Source of the DNA: Gracilimonas tropica DSM 19535
GTDB taxonomy: Bacteria; Bacteroidota; Rhodothermia; Balneolales; Balneolaceae
Direction of reading: 5' to 3'
Length of the DNA stretch: 47,132 nucleotides
Assembly (NCBI RefSeq): GCF_000375425.1
Contig: NZ_AQXG01000017.1
Span: 805 to 47,936, forward strand
Shown: positions 16,862 through 25,819 of the stretch, piece after piece
Numbering within the stretch: the stretch's first letter is position 1
Layout: each line of letters starts with the position of its first letter
The notes under the pieces: model-generated
What the model was told of the DNA's origin: nothing
The model's input: the letters and a program-made list of their open reading frames with translations, nothing else
Database searches by the model: none
Translations under genes and position numbers: made by a program

Positions 16862-16902
16862 CTTCGATATTCAATATTCCTTGTTCAATGTTGGATGTTC
16901 TA
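16862..16902. repeat. AT-rich dispersed repeat over the hisG stop codon
   Basis: ATATTCAATATTCC-TTGTTCAATG-TTGGATGTTC ends with the CTA that is the hisG stop codon on the minus strand. It is the same family as 15339-15383. Confidence 0.8.
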
Positions 16903-17781
16903 CAAGATCATGCTTTCAATCGGCAGCATCACGATATCGGAGGCTCCGGCTTCTTTGAGTTCTTCCATCACGGTCCAGAATTTTTCCAGGGGAATGACCG
17001 TATGAATTGCTACCATATCCTTTTCAGCAAGGGGCATCACCGTCGGACTTTTCATCGATGGAATGATGTCTTTGATCTCTTCCACAGCTGATTCCGGGGC
17101 ATTCATCATAATGTATCGGCTTTTGGCTGCTTGTTGATACCCATCCATCCGCACCAAAAACTTCTCAATCAGCTGTTGTTTTCCCGGAGAAAGCTCTTTG
17201 TTGGTCCGAATAAGTTGTGTTTGAGAATGAAGGATGGTATCCAATTCCACCAATCCATTTGCCCGCAAAGTACCCCCTGATGAAACCAAATCTACAATAG
17301 CATCTGCAACTTCAAGTTGTGGGGCAATTTCTACCGCTCCGGAAATCTCGATCACCTGAATGTCAATTCCCCGCTCCTCAAAGAAACTACGCGTCAAGTT
17401 GGGATAACTGGTAGCTACTTTCTTCCCAGCGAAATCTTCCGGCTTTTTTATATCTCCATTTTTTGGAGCTGCCAGTGAAAGGCGGCATTTTCCATATCCC
17501 AGATCACGAATAGGCGTAACATCAGCGCCGGTTTCCTGGGTTTCATTGGCGCCCACAAATCCAAGATCACAGACCCCATCTTGCACATATTCGGGAATGT
17601 CATCGTCGCGAAGCAGCAAAAGCTCCACATCAAAATTCCGGGTTTTTACAATGAGATTGCGTTTATAGTTATCGAATTCAATGCCAATGCCTTCAAGTAA
17701 ATCGATGGTTTTATCCGTTAAACGGCCACTTTTCTGAATGGCAATACGCAGTGAAGTTGAAGAATCCTTCGTTCGGTTCAT
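16900..17781 (-). CDS. hisG: ATP phosphoribosyltransferase HisG (long form)
   Basis: The 293-residue enzyme catalyses the first step, ATP + PRPP to PR-ATP. Residues 1-210 form two periplasmic-binding-like lobes (RIAIQKSGRL, DLGFVGANE, ATSYPNLTRSFF and VDLVSSGGTLRANGL), and about 220-293 is the ACT-like regulatory domain typical of the HisZ-independent long form, so it is expected to be inhibited by histidine. It is the first structural gene of the unit, 71 bases after the histidine leader peptide ORF. Confidence 0.96.
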   Translation of the reverse strand: MNRTKDSSTSLRIAIQKSGRLTDKTIDLLEGIGIEFDNYKRNLIVKTRNFDVELLLLRDDDIPEYVQDGVCDLGFVGANETQETGADVTPIRDLGYGKCRLSLAAPKNGDIKKPEDFAGKKVATSYPNLTRSFFEERGIDIQVIEISGAVEIAPQLEVADAIVDLVSSGGTLRANGLVELDTILHSQTQLIRTNKELSPGKQQLIEKFLVRMDGYQQAAKSRYIMMNAPESAVEEIKDIIPSMKSPTVMPLAEKDMVAIHTVIPLEKFWTVMEELKEAGASDIVMLPIESMIL

Positions 17782-17852
17782 AATATTGATAAATAATAAG
17801 TTGGGTTAAAAATAAGAATAAAAGGATAGAAAAAAGAGTCGGGAAGGTGCCT

Positions 17853-17942
17853 TTAATGCACATGAATATGATGATGCCCTTGATGGGGATGATGGACATC
17901 ATGATGAGAATGGGAAGCGATATGTATGTTGACTTTTATCAC
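17853..17942 (-). CDS. Histidine operon leader peptide
   Basis: A 29-codon ORF with a GTG start (17940-17942) and TAA stop (17853-17855). The product begins MIKVNIHIASHSH and ends HHDVHHPHQGHHHIHVH, with 12 His codons of 29, all in the correct frame and ending 71 bases before hisG. An in-frame TGA sits two codons before the GTG, so no earlier start is possible. Such a His-rich uORF before hisG is the hallmark of ribosome-mediated attenuation: stalling at His codons when His-tRNA is low alters downstream RNA folding. A GTGC/GCAC hairpin and a CTCTTTTTTC run follow, but I cannot see a strong classic terminator by eye. Confidence 0.88.
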   Translation of the reverse strand: MIKVNIHIASHSHHDVHHPHQGHHHIHVH

Positions 17943-17946
17943 GGCT

Positions 17947-17979
17947 CAAAAATAGGGATTGTTTAAAAGCGGTACAACC
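17947..17979 (-). promoter_or_regulatory. Candidate his promoter (TATTTTTG -7 box)
   Basis: On the minus strand TATTTTTG (17947-17954) fits the Bacteroidota -7 consensus TAnnTTTG exactly, with GGTTG (17975-17979) about 20 bases upstream as a weak -33 box. Transcription from it would begin at or within a few bases of the leader GTG, giving a nearly leaderless leader peptide. Confidence 0.5.
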
Positions 17980-18096
17980 AATTAATGTTTTTTTAACGTA
18001 TGATCTTAACCATCATACAGGGAATGACGTTTCTAAAATTAAACTTTATTTCCGTTCTCCTTGTTTAACGCATGAATCTGAATATAAAGTTCTCTC

Positions 18097-18555
18097 ATGA
18101 AGTTTCTTTTTACAACCGCATTTCTTTCTGCAGTCTTATTAAGCTCAATATCGGTGAGTGTAAATGCCCAAGGTTTTAATCTGAATGATCATAAATGGAA
18201 AGACCGTGTATTGCTGATCTTTTCTCCGAATACATATACGCATCATTACAGAGATCAGGTTAGAGAACTCAAAAGTGCAAAAAATGGAATTCAAGAGCGC
18301 GACCTGAAAGTGTACCATATACTGCAAGAATCGAGTGCCTCTGTTAAAGGTGAGATCATTGAAGGTGAGGAAACCGATCCCCTTCTTTCTGAATTTGATG
18401 TTTCACCTTCTGAATATACCGTGATCCTGATCGGTAAAGATGGAACAGAAAAGCTCAGGACAAATGAAACACTCAGCGCCAGACGTCTATTTAAAGAAAT
18501 TGATGCGATGCCCATGCGGAAGTTGGAGATGAAAGAAAAAGGCGAGGAGAATTAA
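18097..18555 (+). CDS. DUF4174 domain exported protein
   Basis: The 152-residue precursor has a signal peptide (residues 1-24, VNAQ) and a compact domain with DRVLLIFSPN, LKVYHIL and YTVILIGKDGTEKLR that fits DUF4174, a thioredoxin-like fold without catalytic Cys. The role is unknown; periplasmic location is likely. It is transcribed away from the his operon, with about 154 bases between its ATG and the leader peptide. Only the intergenic repeat-like AATAAAGATTAAAAATTA string follows it. Confidence 0.8.
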   Translation: MKFLFTTAFLSAVLLSSISVSVNAQGFNLNDHKWKDRVLLIFSPNTYTHHYRDQVRELKSAKNGIQERDLKVYHILQESSASVKGEIIEGEETDPLLSEFDVSPSEYTVILIGKDGTEKLRTNETLSARRLFKEIDAMPMRKLEMKEKGEEN

Positions 18556-18772
18556 GGAATAAAGATTAAAAATTAAAGATTGGGTCCCTGAGCAGGTTTC
18601 CACCGTTTCAGACAAAATCCATTCATCTCCCCGTTTATAGTCAATAGAACATCAAAACCTATTCTCAGGAAATGGAAAATGGAGTTTTAAATTGCTGTTA
18701 CATCTTTAGGCTGGGTTTAGATAGGTTATCTGATTTTTCAGGTTAGAGCCGGGCCATGGGTCAGAAGCTTAT

Positions 18773-18805
18773 TTTGGTTCCTGCATACATAAATCCGTAC
18801 TTTTA
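18773..18805 (+). promoter_or_regulatory. Bacteroidota-type promoter for the OsmC gene
   Basis: TTTG (18773-18776), 21 bases, then TACTTTTA (18798-18805), close to TTTG-N19-21-TAnnTTTG. It is placed about 30 bases before the OsmC start. Confidence 0.55.
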
Positions 18806-18835
18806 ACGCTTAATTTAATAACAAAAATCTCTGTG

Positions 18836-19255
18836 ATGAAAATAGACGTAAACTGGTTGGGTAACGATTTTCATTTTGAAGCTGAAAATGAAACCAAAGG
18901 AAAGATCCGTATAGACGGCAATAATGAGATTGGAGGTTTGGAAGGCGGACTTTCACCTATGCAATTACTTTTGGCAGGAGCCGGGGGATGCAGCGCTATC
19001 GACGTACTTCACATTCTTGAAAAACAAAAACAGCAGGTCAAAAGCCTTAAAGTGGAAGTGGACGGAGATCGACAGAATGTGGAAGGTGAAAGTCACTCGG
19101 AATACAAAACCATTCACATGCATTATACTCTGGAAGGTGATCTTGACCCTAAAAAAGTGGAACGAGCCCTTGAGCTTTCTATCACCAAATACTGTTCGGT
19201 TTCCAAAGCACTGGAAAAAGGCTCAGAAATCAGTTATGACTACGAGATTAAATAA
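18836..19255 (+). CDS. OsmC family protein (YhfA-like)
   Basis: A 139-residue cytoplasmic protein with the OsmC fold: GGLEGGLSPMQLLLAGAGGCSAIDVLHIL carries the first conserved Cys (the CSAID region), and ITKYCSVSKALEK carries the second. OsmC/Ohr-type proteins reduce organic peroxides with a Cys pair, and the YhfA branch has no proven substrate. The ATG at 18836 follows a GTG at 18833; I take the ATG. A TTTG/TACTTTTA promoter precedes it. Confidence 0.9.
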   Translation: MKIDVNWLGNDFHFEAENETKGKIRIDGNNEIGGLEGGLSPMQLLLAGAGGCSAIDVLHILEKQKQQVKSLKVEVDGDRQNVEGESHSEYKTIHMHYTLEGDLDPKKVERALELSITKYCSVSKALEKGSEISYDYEIK

Positions 19256-19416
19256 TTGAAGACATAGGATTAAAGATTAAAAATTAGTGGTGAGTGGTAT
19301 TAATGCTTAATCTTCAATTTTGAATTTTTAATCCCAAAAAGCCTTCAAAATTGCTTCTGAGGGGCATTTTAGCTATTTTATAGGATAGTAAATTTCAATA
19401 AATCAGATACTTACCT

Positions 19417-19587
19417 ATGGCTAAATGTGAATTATACCAAGACGTTAAAGGCGAATGGAGATGGAGACGCGTTTCTAAAAGCGGAGATATTGAAGCCTTT
19501 TCCAGTCAGGGTTTTGAAAAAGAAGAAGATGCCCGAAAAGACGGGAAAGATTGCAACGAATGCACCAGCTATCTGAGAAAGTTTTAA
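19417..19587 (+). CDS. Small YegP/DUF1508-like protein
   Basis: The 56-residue protein starts MAKCELYQDVKGEWRWRR and ends with CNECTSYLRKF. It matches the single-repeat DUF1508 (YegP) family: a beta-hairpin with the W-R-W-R core and a FEKEEDARK helix. The function is unknown. It carries three cysteines (Cys4, Cys46 and Cys49). A strong terminator follows 24 bases after the stop. Confidence 0.8.
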   Translation: MAKCELYQDVKGEWRWRRVSKSGDIEAFSSQGFEKEEDARKDGKDCNECTSYLRKF

Positions 19588-19610
19588 CGAATTTCGATTG
19601 TAAACTTTTA

Positions 19611-19640
19611 AGCCTCTCTTTAAACGGAGAGGCTTTTTTT
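19611..19640 (+). terminator. Rho-independent terminator after the DUF1508 gene
   Basis: GCCTCTC (19612-19618) and GAGAGGC (19627-19633) form a perfect 7-bp stem, followed by seven T residues. Confidence 0.93.
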
Positions 19641-19729
19641 ATCGGTTAGGTGTTCTATTCTGGTGACATACGCTCTGCGTTGTCACCTATCCCCTACGAC
19701 GCAGTGCGTGCGTAGTGAGGTTAAAAATC

Positions 19730-20632
19730 CTACAACTCATCAAAAGCCAAAATGGCATTCAGGATCATCCGCACGGTTCCTTTGTAGAATTCCTGAGGGA
19801 TGGTTCCAAAATCATCCGTGTGTCGATGATAGTGCTCGTGATCTGCTACACCAAAATAGATGAATGGAACGCCCTGCTGATGAAAAGGGCCGTGGTCTGA
19901 GGCATAGGTCCAGTCGTCAAGTTCGCTATCAGGATCATCGTGCCCAAATAATAGATTAATCTGACCGGTATCAATACCATCCAGAACGGGCTTCAATTCC
20001 GGGTAATGATACGTTCCCACCGCATAGATCTCATTCGAATCATTTTGTGCGATCATATCCAGGTTGATGTTCATCTTCACTTTGTCCAGAAAAATGGAAT
20101 CCTGTACAAAAGCCCTCGCTCCCTGAAGCCCCATTTCTTCCGCATCAAAAGCTGCGAAGACCAAGGTATGATTAGGTTGATCCTGGCTGAAGTAATCAAT
20201 GTAAGCGATCAATGCAGCGGTTCCGGAGGCATCATCATCAGCCCCATTAAAGATCAGTGAATCTTGCATTCCAAGATGATCATAGTGCGCAGTAATCACG
20301 ATCACTGAATCCGTTTTTCCCGGAACCTGTCCTATTACATTTATACCGGTCATCTCTTCACCCTGCCGATTTCTAAAATTAAATTCATGCGTGTAAGTTC
20401 CTTGGAAAGGTTCAGCTCCCTCCTCTTTAAACCGCTCCACCAAATACTCCCGAGCAATTCGGTTACCCTCTGATCCAGCTCTTCGTCCTTCGGTAGTATC
20501 GGATGAAATAAACCGCAGGTCTTCTATAAGCCGATCGGTGTCAAGAGATGGAGTTGGAGTCTCCTGTTGAGATGTACAGGAGATGAATAGTGCGACAATG
20601 AATACAAGGAGTAATTTTAGTGATGATTTCAT
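19730..20632 (-). CDS. M28 family metallopeptidase lipoprotein
   Basis: The 300-residue precursor has a lipobox (FISC, Cys19) and a di-zinc aminopeptidase domain: VITAHYDHLG (first His/Asp), NGADDDASGTAALI (bridging Asp), AFDAEEMGLQGA (catalytic Glu pair), and a last His in a DHEHYHRHTDDF-like segment. It is probably a periplasmic, membrane-anchored exopeptidase that trims peptides. No PA domain is visible, so it is a short form. It is monocistronic and converges with the DUF1508 gene across the terminator. Confidence 0.92.
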   Translation of the reverse strand: MKSSLKLLLVFIVALFISCTSQQETPTPSLDTDRLIEDLRFISSDTTEGRRAGSEGNRIAREYLVERFKEEGAEPFQGTYTHEFNFRNRQGEEMTGINVIGQVPGKTDSVIVITAHYDHLGMQDSLIFNGADDDASGTAALIAYIDYFSQDQPNHTLVFAAFDAEEMGLQGARAFVQDSIFLDKVKMNINLDMIAQNDSNEIYAVGTYHYPELKPVLDGIDTGQINLLFGHDDPDSELDDWTYASDHGPFHQQGVPFIYFGVADHEHYHRHTDDFGTIPQEFYKGTVRMILNAILAFDEL

Positions 20633-20748
20633 TTTATTGGTTTGATGATATTTAGTTGAGGAATAACCCTCAGAGGTTATTCAGTTGATCACTCCTATCG
20701 GAGTTAGCCATTCGTTCCTGTGCTCAGCATTGGGACGTGAAGTAGGTA

Positions 20749-21750
20749 TCATTCTTTAAAAATATCCTTCGGCATGTGCATGGAAACAAGCATATGGGGA
20801 ACATCCACCACTTCTGCGATCTTCAGGTCGCCGGCCAAAGAACAAAGTGCATAGGCATCATTTCGGTTCATACCTTTTTCTTCTACCAAGTAATCCACCA
20901 TGTAGCGAGTGGCTTTTTTGGCAGCTTCATCCACGGTTTCAGCAAATCCGGTTACGGCGTAGTACTCTTCGGTTTCGTACTGAGGCTCACTGATCGTTCT
21001 ACCTCCTTTGATGACTTCCACTTCATAAATGATCTTCATCGGAGCTTCAATAGCCGTTCCACAAACTTCTCCATGACCCTGTGCAGCATGCGTATCGCCG
21101 ATTGAAAATAAAGCGCCTTCAACAAAAACCGGAAAATAGACTGTAGAACCTTCCGTCATATTTGGATCGTCCATATTACCTCCATTTGCGCGCGGAGGAA
21201 TGGTAGAAAGACTGTCTTCAGTATCCGGAGCTACGCCCATTACGCCGGGAAATGGTTTGAGTGGAATCTCAATGTTTTCAGAAAATTTAGCAGTTTTCTT
21301 GTCTTTGCCGAGTTCAAAGGTCTTCAACCAGGGCTCTTCAAATTCATCAGCTAAAAAACCAAACCCCGGAATGATGGCAGTCCACCCCCAATTTCCCATT
21401 TCTATTTTGTGGAGCGTCACTTTCAACACATCCCCCGGTTCGGCTCCTTCCACATAAACAGGGCCCGTTAAGGGGTGAATAGGATCAAAGCTTAGGTTTC
21501 CAAGATCTTCCAGTGTAGAATTCATATCTAACTGACTGGCAGATGCTTCCTGGGTCGCAACCTTAATGACTGACCCGGATGGTACTTTCAATACCGGCTC
21601 AATGGTGCTGCTCCAGCGAGCGTGCACATTCTTATCGGTGATCTCATAGTCGTATGCAATTTCTTGCTCTGACTTCATATTATTTTGTTGCACACATGCC
21701 GTGAACATCAGCCCGAAAAAAAATACTGATAGCAGAAATACCCTTTTCAT
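20749..21750 (-). CDS. Acetamidase/formamidase family lipoprotein
   Basis: The 333-residue precursor has a lipobox (FTAC, Cys19) and the FmdA/AmdA fold: GPVYVEGAEPGDVLKVTLHKIEMGNWGW, NGGNMDDPNMTEGSTVYFPVFVEGALFSIGDTHAAQGHGEVCGTAIE (the Asp-His-Gly active-site region) and a C-terminal SLAGDLKIAEVVD stretch. It would hydrolyse short amides to the acid and ammonia, here on the outside of the inner membrane. Family members are often cytoplasmic, so the lipoprotein signal is notable. Confidence 0.9.
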   Translation of the reverse strand: MKRVFLLSVFFFGLMFTACVQQNNMKSEQEIAYDYEITDKNVHARWSSTIEPVLKVPSGSVIKVATQEASASQLDMNSTLEDLGNLSFDPIHPLTGPVYVEGAEPGDVLKVTLHKIEMGNWGWTAIIPGFGFLADEFEEPWLKTFELGKDKKTAKFSENIEIPLKPFPGVMGVAPDTEDSLSTIPPRANGGNMDDPNMTEGSTVYFPVFVEGALFSIGDTHAAQGHGEVCGTAIEAPMKIIYEVEVIKGGRTISEPQYETEEYYAVTGFAETVDEAAKKATRYMVDYLVEEKGMNRNDAYALCSLAGDLKIAEVVDVPHMLVSMHMPKDIFKE

Positions 21751-21906
21751 TGTTTCCTCCGTTTTTTGGTGAATGGGAATGTGGTTAGATCCTCACAGTT
21801 TTACAAGTAAACAGATTTAAAATATATCTTACAGTGGACACAAACTGCCGGACATTTATGATATAATCAGATGGTAAGTTACCCTGAAACCTTGAAATTC
21901 AACCCA

Positions 21907-21942
21907 CAAAAAAACTCCTGTCTTCTTTCGAAAACAGGAGTT
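21907..21942 (-). terminator. Rho-independent terminator after gap
   Basis: AACTCCTGT (21913-21921) pairs with ACAGGAGTT (21934-21942). On the minus strand a T-run follows (seven A on plus at 21908-21914). Confidence 0.92.
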
Positions 21943-21979
21943 CAAGATCAATTATCGATCTTATGATCGAAGTGTCAAA

Positions 21980-22981
<1,002 letters not shown>

Positions 22982-23135
22982 TTAATCCTTATTTTGATTG
23001 AGTTGTGATGCTTTCAATTACACTAACTTCAATGTATCAAGCATCTATAAAGTTCATATGAATTTGCCCAAATCTACCATTATAACGCCCTATTTTCAAT
23101 GTTTTGCACAGCCAATCCATCTTATAGATACAACC

Positions 23136-23168
23136 TTTGAAATGGGAGCGCTTTTCTGCGTATCTTTA
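23136..23168 (+). promoter_or_regulatory. Bacteroidota-type promoter for pruA
   Basis: TTTG (23136-23139), 21 bases, TATCTTTA (23161-23168); 40 bases before the ATG. Same spacing as at 18773. Confidence 0.55.
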
Positions 23169-23208
23169 ACCCATCAAGAAAAAAATTTATCATTAAAAAC
23201 TAAGACCC

Positions 23209-24825
23209 ATGCCCGACCAGACCTTAGAAAAATACCGCAATGAGACCTATCTCGATTTTTCTGACCCTACCAACGACAAAGCCCAAAAGAAAGCACTTGA
23301 AGATGTTCGTTCCAATTTTGGCAAAGAATATGATCTTTACATCAATGGTGAATTTGTAAAGGGTGATGCCGGAACCTTTGAAAGCAAAAACCCGGGTAAC
23401 CTGAATGAGACCATTGGAACCTTCCAGATGGCCAGTAAAGAACAAGCGTTTGATGCCCTTGACAAGGCCTGGGATGCATTTGAAAGCTGGCAATATGTGT
23501 CTGCTGAAAAACGTGCTGAGTATCTTTTTAAAGCAGCCGATGTAGTACGCCGTCGCAGATTAGAGATCAACGCATGGATGATCAGCGAAGCCGGTAAGAA
23601 TTATCTGGAAGCGGATGCCGATACCTGCGAAGCCATCGACTTTATTGATTATTATGCCCACGAAGCCCTTCGAATGGATGACGGCATGGATGTACTTTCG
23701 GAAACCTGGGGTGATTATAACAAATCCATCTACATGCCCATCGGTGCAGGTGTTTCCATTTCTCCATGGAACTTCCCTTTTGCTATCTTTGTGGGAATGG
23801 CTATTGCACCTATTGCTGTAGGTAATACTGTAGTAGCCAAACCCGCTCCCGACACACCTAAAATGGGACAACTGTTAGCAGAGATCCTTGATGAAGTAGG
23901 TCTGCCGGCAGGTGTTTTCAATTACGTTACCGGTGGAGATATCGAAGTTGGGGAAAACCTGGCCAAGCATCCAAAAACACGATTCATTTCTTTCACGGGT
24001 TCTAAGAATGTAGGTCTTCACCTAAATAAAATTGCTGCTGATGTTGCTGAAGGACAGAAATTCCTGAAGCGCATGGTATGTGAATTGGGTGGTAAAAATG
24101 CTACTGTAGTCGATGAAGACGCAGATCTGGAACGAGCCGCTACAGAGATCGTGAAAGGAGCTTTTGGTTTCCAGGGACAAAAATGTTCAGCCAGTTCAAG
24201 AGTCGTGGCACATCAGGCCATTTATGATGAACTGCTGGAGAAAGTGACTGAAAAAACAAAAGCTTTAAGTGTTGGAAACCCGAAAGAAAATCATATTTCC
24301 GGTCCTGTGATCAACCAAAAAGCGGTTGATAAGATCATGGGTTACATTGAGATCGGGAAAAAGGAAGGCCGATTGGTAGCCGGCGGAAAACGTGCTGAAA
24401 CGACGGACGAAGGCTTCTACATCGAACCCACCGTTTTTGCAGATGTGGATGAAAATGCTCGTATTGCTCAGGAAGAGATCTTTGGCCCGGTTACGGCTTT
24501 CATCAAAGCTAAAGACACGGATGATGCCCTGCGCATTGCCAATGGCGTTGATTATGGATTGACGGGTGCCTACTTCTCTTCAGATCCTAAAAAGATCGAC
24601 AATGCATTACGCAAGTTCCGGGTAGGAAACCTTTACATCAACCGTAAATGTACCGGAGCCCTCGTTGGTGCTCAACCATTTGGCGGCTTCAAGCTCAGTG
24701 GTACGGATGCCAAAGCCGGTGGACGTGATTACCTCAAGTATTTCCTTGAGCCGAAATCTACCACACTCCGTCCGCAAGACGGCGTAGATTATGAACTGGA
24801 AGATTTCAAGTTCGCGAATAAATAA
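23209..24825 (+). CDS. pruA: L-glutamate gamma-semialdehyde (P5C) dehydrogenase
   Basis: The 538-residue aldehyde dehydrogenase belongs to the P5CDH subgroup: NNPGNL-like [23 protein letters not shown], the catalytic Glu in [12 protein letters not shown], catalytic Cys in [13 protein letters not shown], and [20 protein letters not shown]. It oxidises glutamate gamma-semialdehyde to glutamate in proline catabolism with NAD. No proline dehydrogenase domain is fused and none is nearby, so PutA activity must be a separate protein. Confidence 0.94.
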   Translation: MPDQTLEKYRNETYLDFSDPTNDKAQKKALEDVRSNFGKEYDLYINGEFVKGDAGTFESKNPGNLNETIGTFQMASKEQAFDALDKAWDAFESWQYVSAEKRAEYLFKAADVVRRRRLEINAWMISEAGKNYLEADADTCEAIDFIDYYAHEALRMDDGMDVLSETWGDYNKSIYMPIGAGVSISPWNFPFAIFVGMAIAPIAVGNTVVAKPAPDTPKMGQLLAEILDEVGLPAGVFNYVTGGDIEVGENLAKHPKTRFISFTGSKNVGLHLNKIAADVAEGQKFLKRMVCELGGKNATVVDEDADLERAATEIVKGAFGFQGQKCSASSRVVAHQAIYDELLEKVTEKTKALSVGNPKENHISGPVINQKAVDKIMGYIEIGKKEGRLVAGGKRAETTDEGFYIEPTVFADVDENARIAQEEIFGPVTAFIKAKDTDDALRIANGVDYGLTGAYFSSDPKKIDNALRKFRVGNLYINRKCTGALVGAQPFGGFKLSGTDAKAGGRDYLKYFLEPKSTTLRPQDGVDYELEDFKFANK

Positions 24826-24847
24826 GCTTATTTAAGTTTTCAGATCA

Positions 24848-24883
24848 AAGCCCCGCAGAGTTTTTTCTGTGGGGCTTTTTTTT
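24848..24883 (+). terminator. Rho-independent terminator after pruA
   Basis: AAGCCCCGCAGA pairs with TCTGTGGGGCTT around a T-rich loop, followed by T residues. Confidence 0.93.
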
Positions 24884-25302
24884 GAATATCGAATATTGAG
24901 TAAGGAACATTGAATTTTGAAGTTTTTTTTGGGTCTCCTTCTTCATGCTTCTTGCTTCTTCCTGCATTTCCAGCTTCCCACCCACTGGCGGCAGGTATCT
25001 GTCTTCTCCTTCCCCACCGGTAGGTTTGTCGGGACGCAAGCGCAAGGAGAAGGACGCTTTGGAAAGAAAAATAGAAAATTCAACGACTCTTGCCTTTTAT
25101 GAACCAGTGTTTTGAACCAGCAAAAATAAGTCTCCCTTTGAAGGGAGTACGGCTTTAGCCGGGAGGGATGGGAGATGTCTTTAAGGACTTCATTGCTTAA
25201 ATCAACATAGGATTTTCAGGATTTATCCTAAAAACTATTCGAAGTTCAAAAGAGAGGTGTCTATATTAGCCGTCCAAATAATTCACACTAAAAACACAGG
25301 TC
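24884..25302. repeat. Repeat-rich gap without genes
   Basis: The stretch opens with a reversed copy of the AT-rich repeat (GAATATCGAATATTGAG-TAAGGAACATTG, 24884-24912) and continues with CTTCTTGCTTCTTCC simple-sequence text. A CTCCCTTTGAAGGGAG hairpin lies near 25132. I see no gene. The last 60 bases should contain the DUF3127 promoter, but no clear box is visible. Confidence 0.6.
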
Positions 25303-25662
25303 ATGGATCTACAAATTCAAGGGAAAGTCAGTAAGATATTGGAAGAACAATCAGGTCAGGGTAAGAATGGTCCGTGGAGAAAGCGGGATTTTATTCTGGA
25401 AACTAAAGGGAAATATCCCAAGCAAGTATGCATCACGCAATGGGGCGACAATATTGATCAAAACAAGGTAAATGAAGGTGATGAGATCACGGCATTTATT
25501 GATATCCAAAGCCGTGAATACAAAGGCAATTGGTACACCGATGTGAAGGCCTGGAAAATTGAACAAGGCGGTCAGGGCACGGTCGAAGCTCCGCCAAGCG
25601 CGCCGGGGTTAACGATGGATGGAAATCAGGAAATGGACCTGGATGATGATCTGCCTTTCTAA
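25303..25662 (+). CDS. DUF3127 OB-fold protein with SSB-like acidic tail
   Basis: The 119-residue protein has an OB-like domain (residues 1-90: MDLQIQGKVSKILEE, GKYPKQVCITQWG, GNWYTDVKAWKIE) typical of DUF3127, a Pro/Gly-rich linker, and the terminal MDLDDDLPF. That tail matches the acidic DDDxPF tip by which single-stranded DNA-binding proteins recruit repair and replication partners. A role in nucleic-acid metabolism is likely by analogy, not shown. Confidence 0.88.
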   Translation: MDLQIQGKVSKILEEQSGQGKNGPWRKRDFILETKGKYPKQVCITQWGDNIDQNKVNEGDEITAFIDIQSREYKGNWYTDVKAWKIEQGGQGTVEAPPSAPGLTMDGNQEMDLDDDLPF

Positions 25663-25678
25663 CCTGCTGTTCCAATAA

Positions 25679-25708
25679 AAAAAGCCACTGCATGTAAACA
25701 GTGGCTTT
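25679..25708. terminator. Bidirectional terminator
   Basis: AAAGCCACTG (25681-25690) and CAGTGGCTTT (25699-25708) form a perfect 10-bp stem preceded by an A-run and followed by short T-runs. It fits termination of the DUF3127 gene, and possibly of the convergent reductase gene. Confidence 0.88.
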
Positions 25709-25819
25709 GATAGATCAACTGACGAAAAAGCTACTTTTCTAAATGAACCCCATATTTCGATTCTCTATTAATAAACAGAAATCGAACCACAGAATCACTA
25801 CATGAATGTGTAGTATTGA

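Noticed and set aside
24845-25045. Minus-strand ORF of 66 residues after pruA
   Set aside because: It reads through the terminator and simple-sequence repeats, and has no domain.
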